DNA of 64,000 nucleotides from positions 29,561-93,560 of IMG/VR virus record IMGVR_UViG_3300005336_000001. One strand, 5' to 3'. The notes under the pieces are model-generated. The model was given only the letters and a program-made list of their open reading frames with translations, had not been told where the DNA came from and did no database searches. Source of the DNA: a virus. Shown one piece after another: positions 15,005 through 24,277 of the stretch (positions are counted from its first letter, which is position 1; the number at the start of each line of letters is the position of its first letter). The position numbers were made by a program, and so were the translations under genes.

Positions 15005-16210
15005 TCAGTCCTCTTCTGAGTTTCGAGTTCGACGCCTCGCAGCTAGCTTGGCGCGGAGGCTGCCGCCAGTGTCCTCATCCTCATCTTCAGATTCAGTCTT
15101 CCCACGGCGGCTTTTCGTAGGGAGTGCTTCATCCTCATCTTCAGGTTCAGCCCTTACCCGTTTGCGGGCCGCAGGCTTTTCTTCAACATCATCATCATCG
15201 TCAGGATCGGCCTGTTTGCGTGATGACGAGCGACGTGCTGGTTTTTCATCTTCATCTTCATAATCAGGCTCAGGGTCTGGCCTTGCACGCTGTCTAGTCC
15301 GGGCCGGTTTTTCTTCAACCTCATCTTCATCCAGTTCTTGGTCCCTACGTGGGCCACGTGTTTTAAGTGGAAGCTCTTCCTGTTCAGGGTCCGAGCGCCG
15401 GGTGCGGCTACGCACCGGCTTTTCATCAACTTCATCCTCACCCGGATCACATGCCTTGCGACTACGGATAGTCTTTTCTTCAGATTCAGGATCATCCTCA
15501 TCCCTACGGCCAGCCTGACCACCAAAGGTTGCAGCAATGTGGTCATAGTCATAGAAGTTCAACACGTCAGGCAATTGGTTCTCAGCAATGAAATCCAGCC
15601 ATTCAGCTTCAAGCCCTTCATCCTCATGAATGTTTGAGGGCTTCAGCACCTTCATCTTGGAAGGGTCATACTTGGTCAACAGACCAGTACCCTCCTTGTA
15701 GAAACGCACGTCACGGCCATCAGACGGGCCATCAATGAAGATTACATCCTTGGTATCTTCATCAATGCACAAGTTGGACAGTGATTTGTCAAAGGTGAAA
15801 GGTGCGGCCCAAAGCAGTGGCCCTTCATCTTCATCCATGCGGTCAATGATCCAGTACAAAATGCGTTGTGACGGATTCAACGCCTTGGCCAGATCCTTAT
15901 CACCTTCCTTCTGAGCATCACGACGTGCTTCTGCCAACGGATCAGCACCTTTGCCGTGCTTGCTCAAAGAGAGGTACGATTGATTGTCAGCGCCAATATT
16001 GAAATTGACAAAGATATCCAAGCCGTAGTGTTTAGCCTTTTCCCACGTAGGGGGCAGAATACGGATAACGTTTTTTCCATCCTTTGGTTTCCACTGCTTG
16101 AACTTGGGCTTGATGTAGGTGTCATAATTGCCACCTTTCATATTGGCCCGTTCCTTCAGTGTGTCCTTTGAACGCTTTTGATACTTGAACCCACGCTCTT
16201 CTTTAGGCAT
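15005..16210 (-). CDS. gp32-like single-stranded-DNA-binding protein with long charged tail
   Basis: 401 residues. The N-terminal ~230 resemble phage gp32-type ssDNA-binding proteins (NVIRILPP, basic N-terminus, OB-type core). After residue ~235 comes a ~165-residue low-complexity tail of repeating acidic clusters followed by basic KPxRxRxR units. gp32 tails are normally short and only acidic; here acidic and basic blocks alternate about seven times. The acidic parts probably recruit replisome partners; the basic parts may bind DNA. AAAGGTGACAA precedes the ATG. Confidence 0.8.
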   Translation of the reverse strand: MPKEERGFKYQKRSKDTLKERANMKGGNYDTYIKPKFKQWKPKDGKNVIRILPPTWEKAKHYGLDIFVNFNIGADNQSYLSLSKHGKGADPLAEARRDAQKEGDKDLAKALNPSQRILYWIIDRMDEDEGPLLWAAPFTFDKSLSNLCIDEDTKDVIFIDGPSDGRDVRFYKEGTGLLTKYDPSKMKVLKPSNIHEDEGLEAEWLDFIAENQLPDVLNFYDYDHIAATFGGQAGRRDEDDPESEEKTIRSRKACDPGEDEVDEKPVRSRTRRSDPEQEELPLKTRGPRRDQELDEDEVEEKPARTRQRARPDPEPDYEDEDEKPARRSSSRKQADPDDDDDVEEKPAARKRVRAEPEDEDEALPTKSRRGKTESEDEDEDTGGSLRAKLAARRRTRNSEED

Positions 16211-16227
16211 TTGTCACCTTTCTCATG

Positions 16228-16722
16228 TTAATCTCCTCCTCTGGCTGACCGTGCATTAGCTATGCGGTTGCGGTTTGCAGCATAGTGAGAAGCTTCTTGG
16301 GCTTTGGTAGGCTTAACGGATGCATCCTCATAATAGTTGGCAGAATATAATGAGACTAAATCTCTAAGCATGTAACTACGTTGTTGAAAGGCTTCTTTTA
16401 GAGCAAGTAATTTGTCTGATTTTGTTTTGGCATCTAAATATTCATCAAAGGCTTTTTCATGGTCAATGTGCGTCTGCACGTAATTTTTGACCATGGTCTC
16501 GGTGACCTTATCAAACTTCTTAGCCAGTGCTCGCCTGCCTTCATTATCCAAATCAGCATCAACCACCGCTAGATTTTCCTTAGCACCATCCTTGTCAGCC
16601 AAGGCGTCAGTCAGCATTTCACTGATGGTGTAGAATAGGACAGGTTGCCTGATAACCTCGTCATCAAGCACAGACTTATCGATAGCTAATTGCGCTTGAA
16701 GATCACTTATTGTTAGTGGCAT
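16228..16722 (-). CDS. Helical protein, UvsY-like recombination mediator candidate
   Basis: 164 residues from MPLTISDLQAQ (overlapping the preceding gene by 20 bases). All helical, with HIDHEKAFDEYLDAKTKSDK, QQRSYMLRDLVSLYSANYY near the C-terminus. Similar wording occurs in phage UvsY-position proteins, and its place next to the ssDNA-binding protein fits a mediator that loads UvsX. This is inference only. Confidence 0.5.
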   Translation of the reverse strand: MPLTISDLQAQLAIDKSVLDDEVIRQPVLFYTISEMLTDALADKDGAKENLAVVDADLDNEGRRALAKKFDKVTETMVKNYVQTHIDHEKAFDEYLDAKTKSDKLLALKEAFQQRSYMLRDLVSLYSANYYEDASVKPTKAQEASHYAANRNRIANARSARGGD

Positions 16723-16897
16723 CGGGCAACATGATCTCGATTTCAACATAGTGAGCCCGCTCAGTGGCGGGATCAAATGACCAAATAGGCTGCATGGCTT
16801 TAAACATCTCAAGTGATGTTTCGGCATCTGATCCGTGGATCATGTAGCCACCTTTGTCGTCGACAAGGACGACTGCTTTTACAGTCAGTGCTGGCAT
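16703..16897 (-). CDS. Small hypothetical protein
   Basis: 64 residues. A compact alpha/beta pattern (TVKAVVLVDDKGGYMIHG... HYVEIEIMLP). Starts directly after the clamp-loader stop and overlaps the next gene. No family recognised. Confidence 0.6.
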   Translation of the reverse strand: MPALTVKAVVLVDDKGGYMIHGSDAETSLEMFKAMQPIWSFDPATERAHYVEIEIMLPDATNNK

Positions 16898-17845
16898 TTA
16901 AACATCCAATTTCAAAGCTAGGCCGATTGAATACATCAGGGGAGCTTGTTTGTCTGAAGTCAGGTATGGTTTAGAGAAAGCCTCAATAAGTGAGAGTAGT
17001 TGGATGGCTGTTTTGTCTGATTTAGTGCCCTTCAATACGGCTGCAAAATAATTCATCAGAACTATTCGAACACTTTCAGCTTCCTGACCCTCCAACCCCT
17101 TTAGATACTTCGTAGCTTCAGCCCAATTGTGTCCCTTACCTGATACGAGCCAACGCGCGAGGTCCACTATTTCTTTGGATTGGCCAGCATTGCGCATGAT
17201 CTCACGCGCTTCATTTAGTGTTTTGCAGGAGAGACACTCCTCAAGATACACTAGGGCTTGACGTGGCGAGCCCCCACAATTTTCTACTATGGCCTCAATA
17301 ATTTCGTCTGAAACGTCAAACTTTTCATCATCTGCCACATGCACTAACAGGTCAAGTATCAGCTCTTCCTTGACCGGCTTGAGGTCGTACCTGAGGCATC
17401 GGGTGATGATTGCCTTTGGCATCTTTGCCACTTCGGTAGTGCAAAATGCCCAGTAGACGTGTGCTGGTGGCTCCTCAATAGGCTTGAGCATGACATCCCA
17501 CGCTGCCGCTGACAGCCTGTGAGCCTCATCCATGATGATGAATTTAGTAGGGCTCCCACCAATGGCCCTGTACAGTGTGCGGCTTACCAGCTCTTGGACG
17601 TCTTCCTTGCCTGACTTGGAAGCACCATTTACTTCTTCCAAGTTAATAACACTGCGCCCACTACCCCCAAACTCACCAGCAAGAATACGAGCAAGAGTTG
17701 TTTTTCCTGTACCGCTAGGCCCGGTGAAGATAAAAGCATGAGCACGTGCATCTTTGACTACCCTTTTCAAACTACGGACCACAGGGTCTTGGCCTAAGAC
17801 GTCTTCAAACTTCTCAGGACGGTATTTAGTGTGAAGGGAACTCAT
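16898..17845 (-). CDS. Sliding-clamp loader ATPase (gp44/RFC-like)
   Basis: 315 residues. KYRPEKFEDVLGQ, Walker A GPSGTGKTT, Walker B IIMDEAHRL, and a sensor region CTTEVAKMPKAIITRCL with an SRC-like arginine finger. This is the AAA+ loader that opens the clamp and places it on primed DNA. Only one loader subunit was recognised; the 158-residue gene that overlaps it may be the partner (T4 gp62 position), by location only. Confidence 0.92.
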   Translation of the reverse strand: MSSLHTKYRPEKFEDVLGQDPVVRSLKRVVKDARAHAFIFTGPSGTGKTTLARILAGEFGGSGRSVINLEEVNGASKSGKEDVQELVSRTLYRAIGGSPTKFIIMDEAHRLSAAAWDVMLKPIEEPPAHVYWAFCTTEVAKMPKAIITRCLRYDLKPVKEELILDLLVHVADDEKFDVSDEIIEAIVENCGGSPRQALVYLEECLSCKTLNEAREIMRNAGQSKEIVDLARWLVSGKGHNWAEATKYLKGLEGQEAESVRIVLMNYFAAVLKGTKSDKTAIQLLSLIEAFSKPYLTSDKQAPLMYSIGLALKLDV

Positions 17846-18318
17846 AGGTCTTTGTCTCGTTCACCATCACGAAGTCTGTGAACTATTTCTTTAGGTGTCT
17901 CAGGATGTACATGCAATGCACGCATCCCTCGTAAATAGAAATTCCAACAACGTTTTCTGATTGTTTCATCAGGAAAATGAATGCCTGCAATAGCAAAGGC
18001 ATGCCACAGATGTTGGAGGAAATGAACGTTATATTGATCAATTGATCCGTAGAAAGTATTAGTCGCTCCCTTCCATGGATCTTCAAAATCAGCACCAATT
18101 AGGACGGTTTGCATGAATGGATCATCACGCCATACAACACCTTTATCCATTGGCTTGCCTTCACGTCCTGAGACCATCACCAAAGCACGTAAAGCGCGGA
18201 CAATTGGTTTTGCCACATCCTCTTTGGCAACTCCATCAGGCCCGCGAAGTGCGAGTATCAACACTCCTTGCTGCCTCAATGAGATATTCATTACCCAATC
18301 TTGGAGTACGCTAGGCAT
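17842..18318 (-). CDS. Hypothetical protein between polymerase and clamp loader
   Basis: 158 residues, ATGA overlaps on both sides. It has conserved-looking blocks (LILALRGPDGV, TFYGSIDQYNVHFLQHLWHAF, ALHVHPETPKEIVHRLRDG). Its location is that of the T4 clamp-loader small subunit but no similarity is visible. Confidence 0.6.
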   Translation of the reverse strand: MPSVLQDWVMNISLRQQGVLILALRGPDGVAKEDVAKPIVRALRALVMVSGREGKPMDKGVVWRDDPFMQTVLIGADFEDPWKGATNTFYGSIDQYNVHFLQHLWHAFAIAGIHFPDETIRKRCWNFYLRGMRALHVHPETPKEIVHRLRDGERDKDL

Positions 18319-20939
18319 TAGAGATCCTTATGTGACCAGAACTTGCCAATTCCCTTTTCACTCATCTCAAGCCAGTTATAGCCTTTTGAACCGGTGACGG
18401 ATAGAGGCACGTTGATGAACGGGTAAACAGGAGCCAACATGGTTTTGTAGATTCTTTCAACAGCCTCTTCTATGATCTTAGGATCATCAGGTATACTGAA
18501 TGTGAGATCGTCGTGAATGTTCATTATTGGATGGAAATACCATTTGCCTGTAGACGAAGCGTAGCTAGACAGATCAACCATAGCCCTGCACACAATGTCG
18601 CAAGCAACACTCTGTATTGGATAATTAATCGCCTGCGGACGGGAGAGAGGATAATGACGCCTGCGCCCCGTCGGGCTTTCCACAAAACCTGTCTCATAGT
18701 AGTTGCTCACTAGACGTTTTTGCCATTGGTACACCCCGCTAAAGTCTTTCCAGAAATCATTAAACAGCTTCTCAATGACGTGCTTGGGTGCTTCCACTCC
18801 AGTAGCCGCACTGAGATATCCAGCAATGGATTCCTTAGCTGCACCAAAGAAGGCTGGAAACACCAATTTGTTTTTGATCAAGCCACGGAAGGTTTTCATC
18901 GTGGTCTTGTCATCGTACATATGGGAGCCACCTATGTAGGCAGGCCAGAGTTTGGCGGCACGTTGCGCCCACTCCATGTGCATATCATAATCTTCCCATA
19001 AAGCTTTGACAAAGGTTTTGTCTTTGGAGCACATAGCCCCCGTGCAACCTTCAAGCTGGCCGTAGTCAAATGCCAAAAGAACATGGCCTTTTTCAGCCAC
19101 TACTTGTTCGCGAACCCATTTATCATTGCGTGACGGCCAGTTTTGTTGGTTCGGTTGATCGCTGGAAGTGCGTCCTGTTTCAGCAAACGTTGTGTTGAAG
19201 GATGGATGTATCTTGCCATCAGGCCAAATAACCGTGCCAGTCCCTAGTGTAAATTCATCCACATAAGTTGATTTCAATTTGCTGCGATTTCTGAAGGGCT
19301 CAAGGTCTTTGGCAAGTGGGTGGTTTATCTTGCTGAGAGTAGCCTTGTCACTTGATTCCTTACCTTCAGCATTAATCAGTAGCTTCCCAAACTTGGTGTG
19401 TTCTTTGAACAGCTTGATGACGTGAGGGCCGGAAGCTGGATTGAATTTCTCATAGTTCTTGATCTCAAAAGCTTTGACTTCAGGGAGCGATCGTATTCGT
19501 TCCTCAATGGGAGTGATTTCATCAGCAAGTTTTTTCGCAAACTTTTTGTTCGTGTCTTGATCAATGTTGATTCCCATATGTTGCATCAATGCCACAGTAG
19601 GTTGTCGTGGCTGTGCTTCACGGTAGGCTGCAAGGAGCCCTTCAATTTCCAACATAATCATCTGAAGCTTGAACAGACGCAGCGTGTATTTGGTGTCTGC
19701 ACCGTTATAGATCAGGGTCTCGTCAAGGTCAGCTTTGTGCATATTCTTTTTGTCAAGCTTGAAGAGACTTTTGTAGCCGATGCCAAAGTTTTGTTTTACG
19801 AGGAAATCTAAAGCCTGATATGGGTTTGGTTGGAATTGCTCGTCATTGCCACCACGCTTTCCCCTACGTTCATCCAAAAAGTGAGACTGCATCATTGTGC
19901 ATTCCCAAACATCGTGGAAGATTGAATTCCTCCCCAAAAGTGAAATCAGCCACTCAACTTCGAAAGGGGTGTTATGGGCTATCACTGTGGTTTGATCGGA
20001 TAGGAGATCTTTCAGAGCTGCTTTTAGTTTTGTTTTCGCAATATCATCCCAGCCTGCTTTGTCATGATCCATGGCAAATGAGAAGTTGGTTTTGCCAAAG
20101 CTAATTGCGACTGTGAGAACCTTGGCACCCACCGCGTAAGGGCGCAGAGGCCACGTTTCCAAATCAATGGCCTTTTCAGGTGCCTTGCGGGCCTCACTGA
20201 TAAGCGCCAAGACCTGCCCTAGTTGGGTACTGCTCTGCCCATTAAACGCTTGTATGCCTGCCCTAACGCTTTGGGGGGTATCAATTTCAGGGGGGTCTAA
20301 TTCATCAGCTAGTTTGCTAGCGCGAGCTAGGTCAAACTTGAGGCAATGCCCTAGTTTTGATCTGAGGGGCTCACTTCCTTCATAAGCGTGTTCGATAATG
20401 AAAGATGGGTGGTAAGTTGGCATGAACCAGCAGGCATGTCCCCCCACTTTGACGGCGAAGAGTCGTCCACGCAAACCAACCATGTCACTTGACCCCAACA
20501 TCCATTGAAGAGGTAACACCCCCAAACCGATGATAAGTCTCGGCTTTGATCTTTCAATAGATGTGGTGACAAGAGTTCGGCAGCATTCCATTGCGACCCA
20601 CTGAGGCTGGTCTTTGTAGTGGTCGTAATCACGAATAACATTATCATAACTAAACCTATCAGCGCCCCGCAACAAGCTGCCAAGAAGTTTACCAGCCGGT
20701 CCTCCGAACGGTTGACCTTTTTCGTCACCGATTTCAGTAGGGGCGTCTCCAAGGACGTAGATTCCATTCTGTTCACCCAAGTCAGGCGGCATTTTTGGAG
20801 TGCAATTGTTGGCCTTATCCAAAGGGCACGCACGGCAACCTAATCGGTTGAACGTTTCCTTGGACGATTTTCCAGCCTTGGCTGGAGCTGACCCACGTTT
20901 AATTGGAGCAGCTTTTTTCTGAGTAAAAAAGAAAGACAT
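18318..20939 (-). CDS. Family A DNA polymerase with N-terminal uracil-DNA-glycosylase-like domain
   Basis: 873 residues. N-terminal ~220: CRACPLDKANNC (iron-sulfur type cysteines), YVLGDAPTEIGDEKGQPFGG and PTYHPSF, as in family 4/5 uracil-DNA glycosylases. Then a 3'-5' exonuclease (AIDLETWP; VIAHNTPFEVEWL) and polymerase motifs A (AFDYGQLEG), B (KNKLVFPAFFGAAKESI) and C (NIHDDLTFSI). A glycosylase-like domain fused to a phage polymerase is known from SPO1. Whether the domain cuts uracil or only reads it is open. Confidence 0.92.
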   Translation of the reverse strand: MSFFFTQKKAAPIKRGSAPAKAGKSSKETFNRLGCRACPLDKANNCTPKMPPDLGEQNGIYVLGDAPTEIGDEKGQPFGGPAGKLLGSLLRGADRFSYDNVIRDYDHYKDQPQWVAMECCRTLVTTSIERSKPRLIIGLGVLPLQWMLGSSDMVGLRGRLFAVKVGGHACWFMPTYHPSFIIEHAYEGSEPLRSKLGHCLKFDLARASKLADELDPPEIDTPQSVRAGIQAFNGQSSTQLGQVLALISEARKAPEKAIDLETWPLRPYAVGAKVLTVAISFGKTNFSFAMDHDKAGWDDIAKTKLKAALKDLLSDQTTVIAHNTPFEVEWLISLLGRNSIFHDVWECTMMQSHFLDERRGKRGGNDEQFQPNPYQALDFLVKQNFGIGYKSLFKLDKKNMHKADLDETLIYNGADTKYTLRLFKLQMIMLEIEGLLAAYREAQPRQPTVALMQHMGINIDQDTNKKFAKKLADEITPIEERIRSLPEVKAFEIKNYEKFNPASGPHVIKLFKEHTKFGKLLINAEGKESSDKATLSKINHPLAKDLEPFRNRSKLKSTYVDEFTLGTGTVIWPDGKIHPSFNTTFAETGRTSSDQPNQQNWPSRNDKWVREQVVAEKGHVLLAFDYGQLEGCTGAMCSKDKTFVKALWEDYDMHMEWAQRAAKLWPAYIGGSHMYDDKTTMKTFRGLIKNKLVFPAFFGAAKESIAGYLSAATGVEAPKHVIEKLFNDFWKDFSGVYQWQKRLVSNYYETGFVESPTGRRRHYPLSRPQAINYPIQSVACDIVCRAMVDLSSYASSTGKWYFHPIMNIHDDLTFSIPDDPKIIEEAVERIYKTMLAPVYPFINVPLSVTGSKGYNWLEMSEKGIGKFWSHKDL

Positions 20940-21167
20940 TTATTGCTGTTGCCTGTTGTGATGCTGTTCACAGATACGTTTTGCCCGTGCAAAAGTTTTC
21001 ACAGGTTTTTCGTACTGAATTAGGTAGTGCGTCTTTCCGTCAAGGTCTTTGAATGAGGCCGTAAACTGTTCATCTTCAAGAATTACATAGGTGCCAATTG
21101 CTGTTCTAGCACCCCACAATTTTTGATCAGACAAAGTCAGTGGTGGCAGCAGCTCTTCAAAGACCAT
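20940..21167 (-). CDS. Small hypothetical protein
   Basis: 75 residues, directly upstream of the polymerase (TAAATG). Beta-rich core (GTYVILEDEQFTASFKDLDG) and basic C-terminus (FARAKRICEQHHNRQQQ). Unknown; may be a polymerase accessory from position. Confidence 0.6.
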   Translation of the reverse strand: MVFEELLPPLTLSDQKLWGARTAIGTYVILEDEQFTASFKDLDGKTHYLIQYEKPVKTFARAKRICEQHHNRQQQ

Positions 21168-21169
21168 AA

Positions 21170-22189
21170 CTACCCCATATTGCTTACGAGCAACAAAGCC
21201 CCAATATCGTCATTCTCAAGCATGATACAATTGTCATGGATAGCTATTTTCCCACAGTAACCCAAAGCCCGTTGGAGGTGGCCAGCGTTGATGCTGGCTT
21301 CCACGTCGGGATGACCCTTCAACAACATACTATCCTTGATTTCCCCCATGTGAGTTTCCGTGTGCAATGACAGCTTGCCTTTGACTACAGAGGCCGTTGT
21401 CTTTTGACTTTCAGGGTCGGATAATACTCTTGCACGTGAAAGTGCCTCAACTAAGGCATCAGGCACATCTTGGACAGCAATTTTTGCCTTCACTGTCCTC
21501 TTTATCAGGTCATCAAAATCAATTGGTTCTTTTACTTCAAGAATGGTGCTGTAAACTGCCCACTCACCCATGCTGGCAAATATCCATTTATCATTGAATT
21601 GGATGCTGCCTTTGGTCATGCTCAGCACAGACCACAGTTTCAAAACGGCAGAGCAGAAGGGAGTCGGCATCAGAACACGGCTTTTGATGCCAGCCTTTAG
21701 TTGGACCCTTGTGATGGTGTCACCATTGCATGAGAACAGTTTGTCGCCGTTGAGGGTCACCCCTTGCAACGCAACCTGTGTCTCATCGCTGGATACTGTC
21801 TCAAGGCACATCGATAGGGCATTAGCAAAGCTCTCAGTAAAAGGCACTTTGAAATGCCAATCATCTTCAGGCACTTCAAAGATAAAGTCTTCCTCAGATT
21901 GAAACGGCAACTTGCTGATAGTTTTACCAAGCTTAATGGTTGCCGTATCCTGCTCAAGGTTGATTTCCATATCCTCAACTTGACTATTGGATAGCAAGCC
22001 CAACAACGTTGCCCCGTGGATGCCACAGCTCCACTCAAACTCTGATGGCCCAATAATGGCAATTGTCCCGTTGTGGGCCGACACCGCACCCTCAGTGAAG
22101 TTGAAACATTGGAAGATAGGAACTGTTCTATCCACAGCCAATGCAGGCTTTACCAGTTCAAGCGTTTTTACCAACTCTGCTCGATTCAT
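21170..22189 (-). CDS. DnaN-type sliding clamp
   Basis: 339 residues from MNRAELVKTLELVKPALA, whose start overlaps the previous stop as TAATG. Three repeats typical of the bacterial beta clamp (each ~110 residues, with phrases such as LQGVTLNGDKLFSCNGDTITRV) can be seen, so it would act as a dimer ring. A bacterial-type clamp combined with a gp44-like loader is a mosaic arrangement. Confidence 0.8.
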   Translation of the reverse strand: MNRAELVKTLELVKPALAVDRTVPIFQCFNFTEGAVSAHNGTIAIIGPSEFEWSCGIHGATLLGLLSNSQVEDMEINLEQDTATIKLGKTISKLPFQSEEDFIFEVPEDDWHFKVPFTESFANALSMCLETVSSDETQVALQGVTLNGDKLFSCNGDTITRVQLKAGIKSRVLMPTPFCSAVLKLWSVLSMTKGSIQFNDKWIFASMGEWAVYSTILEVKEPIDFDDLIKRTVKAKIAVQDVPDALVEALSRARVLSDPESQKTTASVVKGKLSLHTETHMGEIKDSMLLKGHPDVEASINAGHLQRALGYCGKIAIHDNCIMLENDDIGALLLVSNMG

Positions 22190-22608
22190 TATAATTCTTT
22201 CATCCAAGCTCTGTGACGGGCTGCAAGTGTGATGCAGTTTTTCTTTTTGGCCTCTTCCCATGTTATCCCATATTTTTCAACCCACGGATTTAAAATTGCT
22301 TCAATTCCAGCTTTATAAAGTTTTCTCCTCCATGGAATTAGATATCCAAAAATGTTAAGATTCCTATAATATCTGTTTTCAATATAAAAATCCAAACCAT
22401 ACATACTGTTAGCCATCCAAATTTCCATATTTTCAGTTTTGTTTGCAAGACGAAATGGAAAATGACATCGCCAATTTCGTGGTCTGAATTTGAGGCTGAC
22501 AAGCACCCTTGTCAGGTCGTAATTGAAGCGTTCTCGTTTAGCTTTCTGGCGTTCGAAAAATGAGTAGATTTTCGTGACGCGGCACGAGCTTGTGCCCCTT
22601 CCAAGCAT
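22189..22608 (-). CDS. Hypothetical basic protein
   Basis: 139 residues if started at 22608 with GAGGG before the ATG; then it overlaps the methyltransferase by 71 bases. Aromatic and basic (FGYLIPWRRKLYKAG, TWEEAKKKNCITLAARHRAW). Later starts are possible. No family recognised. Confidence 0.55.
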   Translation of the reverse strand: MLGRGTSSCRVTKIYSFFERQKAKRERFNYDLTRVLVSLKFRPRNWRCHFPFRLANKTENMEIWMANSMYGLDFYIENRYYRNLNIFGYLIPWRRKLYKAGIEAILNPWVEKYGITWEEAKKKNCITLAARHRAWMKEL

Positions 22609-23431
22609 TGCTTGCCCTCACTGCGGCTGACGCGAAGTTCTTAGATAGGATGATATTCTGCCAATAGATAAATCCAGCATCACGGAAATTCTCAACTGTG
22701 TCAGCCGGGAAATCAATTAGCTCTCCTTTCTTGTCTCTAAATAAACCTACAATAATACATACAAAAGAGCCCGGCTTCATCCTATGCTTGTGAGCATGTG
22801 CACATAGATACATAGAGGCATTAAACTCAGCATAACTGCCAAGATTCGATATGTCATCCTGTTGGTCTGAGTAGACTTCCAAATCAAAATAGGGAGGGCA
22901 AGTAATGGCGCAATCAAACATAGCATCAACATCAAGATAACGACCATCAGAATTAACATAGGTCGCTCCTTTCAATTTCAATTTCTTTAGTATGGCTTCA
23001 TTTTCATCAATCTGCTCTTGACGGATTTCAAAGCCGACATATTCATGGCCCATAATACACGATACCAGCCCACGCGGTGGGCCACCAGCGAAAGCATCAA
23101 GAATCTTACTACCAATTGGACCTCCGTATCGCACAATGATCATTTCCATCAGTGGTGCGGGGAATACTGAGTGAGTGCCTGTGTAAACCGAGTTATGGTC
23201 AGCCCTGAAGCTTTGATCGCGAGCGCCGGTGTGGCCTGTTTCACCCGTCAGCCTGCGCCAATCACGGACACGACGTTTGATTATCTCATCTACCTGCCAG
23301 ATGGTAGTGGTGGTGCTGAACCAATCCTTGCCCTGTGAAGGCCGGACATATGCCTGCTGCGGGGTAATGAGCAGAGGCCTGCTGGTCTTGAGTGTTTTTC
23401 CAGATACCTTGTCTATTGTTTTAAACAGCAT
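22538..23431 (-). CDS. DNA methyltransferase (amino-methylating)
   Basis: 297 residues. Motif I ILDAFAGGPPRGLVSC (SAM binding) near residue 110 and motif IV TCPPYFDLEVYS near 185 give the order I then IV with a short distance, as in gamma-type or phage orphan enzymes. It could protect phage DNA from restriction, or mark GcrA-type targets; the target site cannot be read. Eleven-base overlap with the upstream gene. Confidence 0.82.
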   Translation of the reverse strand: MLFKTIDKVSGKTLKTSRPLLITPQQAYVRPSQGKDWFSTTTTIWQVDEIIKRRVRDWRRLTGETGHTGARDQSFRADHNSVYTGTHSVFPAPLMEMIIVRYGGPIGSKILDAFAGGPPRGLVSCIMGHEYVGFEIRQEQIDENEAILKKLKLKGATYVNSDGRYLDVDAMFDCAITCPPYFDLEVYSDQQDDISNLGSYAEFNASMYLCAHAHKHRMKPGSFVCIIVGLFRDKKGELIDFPADTVENFRDAGFIYWQNIILSKNFASAAVRASNAWKGHKLVPRHENLLIFRTPES

Positions 23432-23639
23432 ATTTCACCGTGTCATACCAGATGCCACTCTCAAACACTCTATTGAGAGCCATGGTATTGCCTATTAATT
23501 TTTTATATTCTTTAACTGAGGTAGGGATTAACCCTGCCTTTAATGCTCGTTTTCGGACTGTGGGCTTCACTTTGTGAAGTAACACATAGTTCCGGAAGGT
23601 GGGATAACCACCCTCCGGATATTCAATTATGATCTTCAC
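23421..23639 (-). CDS. Small hypothetical protein
   Basis: 72 residues, MKIIIEYPEGGYPTFRNYVL. Basic middle (KPTVRKRALKAGLIP) that could be a DNA-binding helix pair. Overlaps neighbours by four and eleven bases. Unknown. Confidence 0.55.
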   Translation of the reverse strand: MKIIIEYPEGGYPTFRNYVLLHKVKPTVRKRALKAGLIPTSVKEYKKLIGNTMALNRVFESGIWYDTVKYAV

Positions 23640-24250
23640 TTCTTGGCTTCAGCTTTTTCTTCATCACTGAAGGATACAGATTGTCCTGTGGCACCATAGA
23701 CACCACGTTTGGAAGCCATGGCACTCATGGTGGCCCCCATGCTACGCATCGAGGAATTCACGTGCATCCCCTTTGCTGCACCATAGCCAGTAGCTTGTGC
23801 AGCATTGTCGAAGTTTGCACCCAAGAAAATCACCTGCCAATTCTTGGCACGCGCCCGGTCAAGGCGTTCCTTGATCTTGGCCACAGTGTATTCACTGGAC
23901 GAGTTTTCCTGACCATCAGTCATGATGATGATGGCGACCTTATCGTATTGCTCACCGCCCGGTGCGCCCTTCTCAGCCAGATCAAGGAGCTTGCCGGTGG
24001 CATCATTCAAAGGTGTTCCACCACGCGGTGTTGCATCCTTGTCAGTGACTTCATGCCACGTAGAAGGCGTGATACGATCACGGATGATCTTGAATGGCTC
24101 ATTGGAGTCAAACACAGCCAAGGTCACGCCGGTATCGACCTTGTCATCAGCCAACTTCTTGACGTAGCCGTTGATGGCACCAAGTGCTTCCTTCCACATT
24201 GTCCCTTCCATGGAGCCAGAGCGGTCAAGTAGGATAAAATCATGTTGCAT
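23636..24250 (-). CDS. von Willebrand factor A-domain protein (TerY-like)
   Basis: 204 residues from ATG 24250, seven bases after AACAGGAG. MIDAS motif DRSGSM, then TPRGGTPLND and IIMTDGQENSS, a complete metal-dependent adhesion site. A single-domain vWA protein like this occurs with TerB/TerC in Ter stress operons (TerY), and both are present in this phage though not adjacent. The C-terminal 50 residues are low-complexity Ser/Met/Gly. Confidence 0.82.
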   Translation of the reverse strand: MQHDFILLDRSGSMEGTMWKEALGAINGYVKKLADDKVDTGVTLAVFDSNEPFKIIRDRITPSTWHEVTDKDATPRGGTPLNDATGKLLDLAEKGAPGGEQYDKVAIIIMTDGQENSSSEYTVAKIKERLDRARAKNWQVIFLGANFDNAAQATGYGAAKGMHVNSSMRSMGATMSAMASKRGVYGATGQSVSFSDEEKAEAKK

Positions 24251-24277
24251 TCTCATACTCCTGTTTAAGACACAAAT

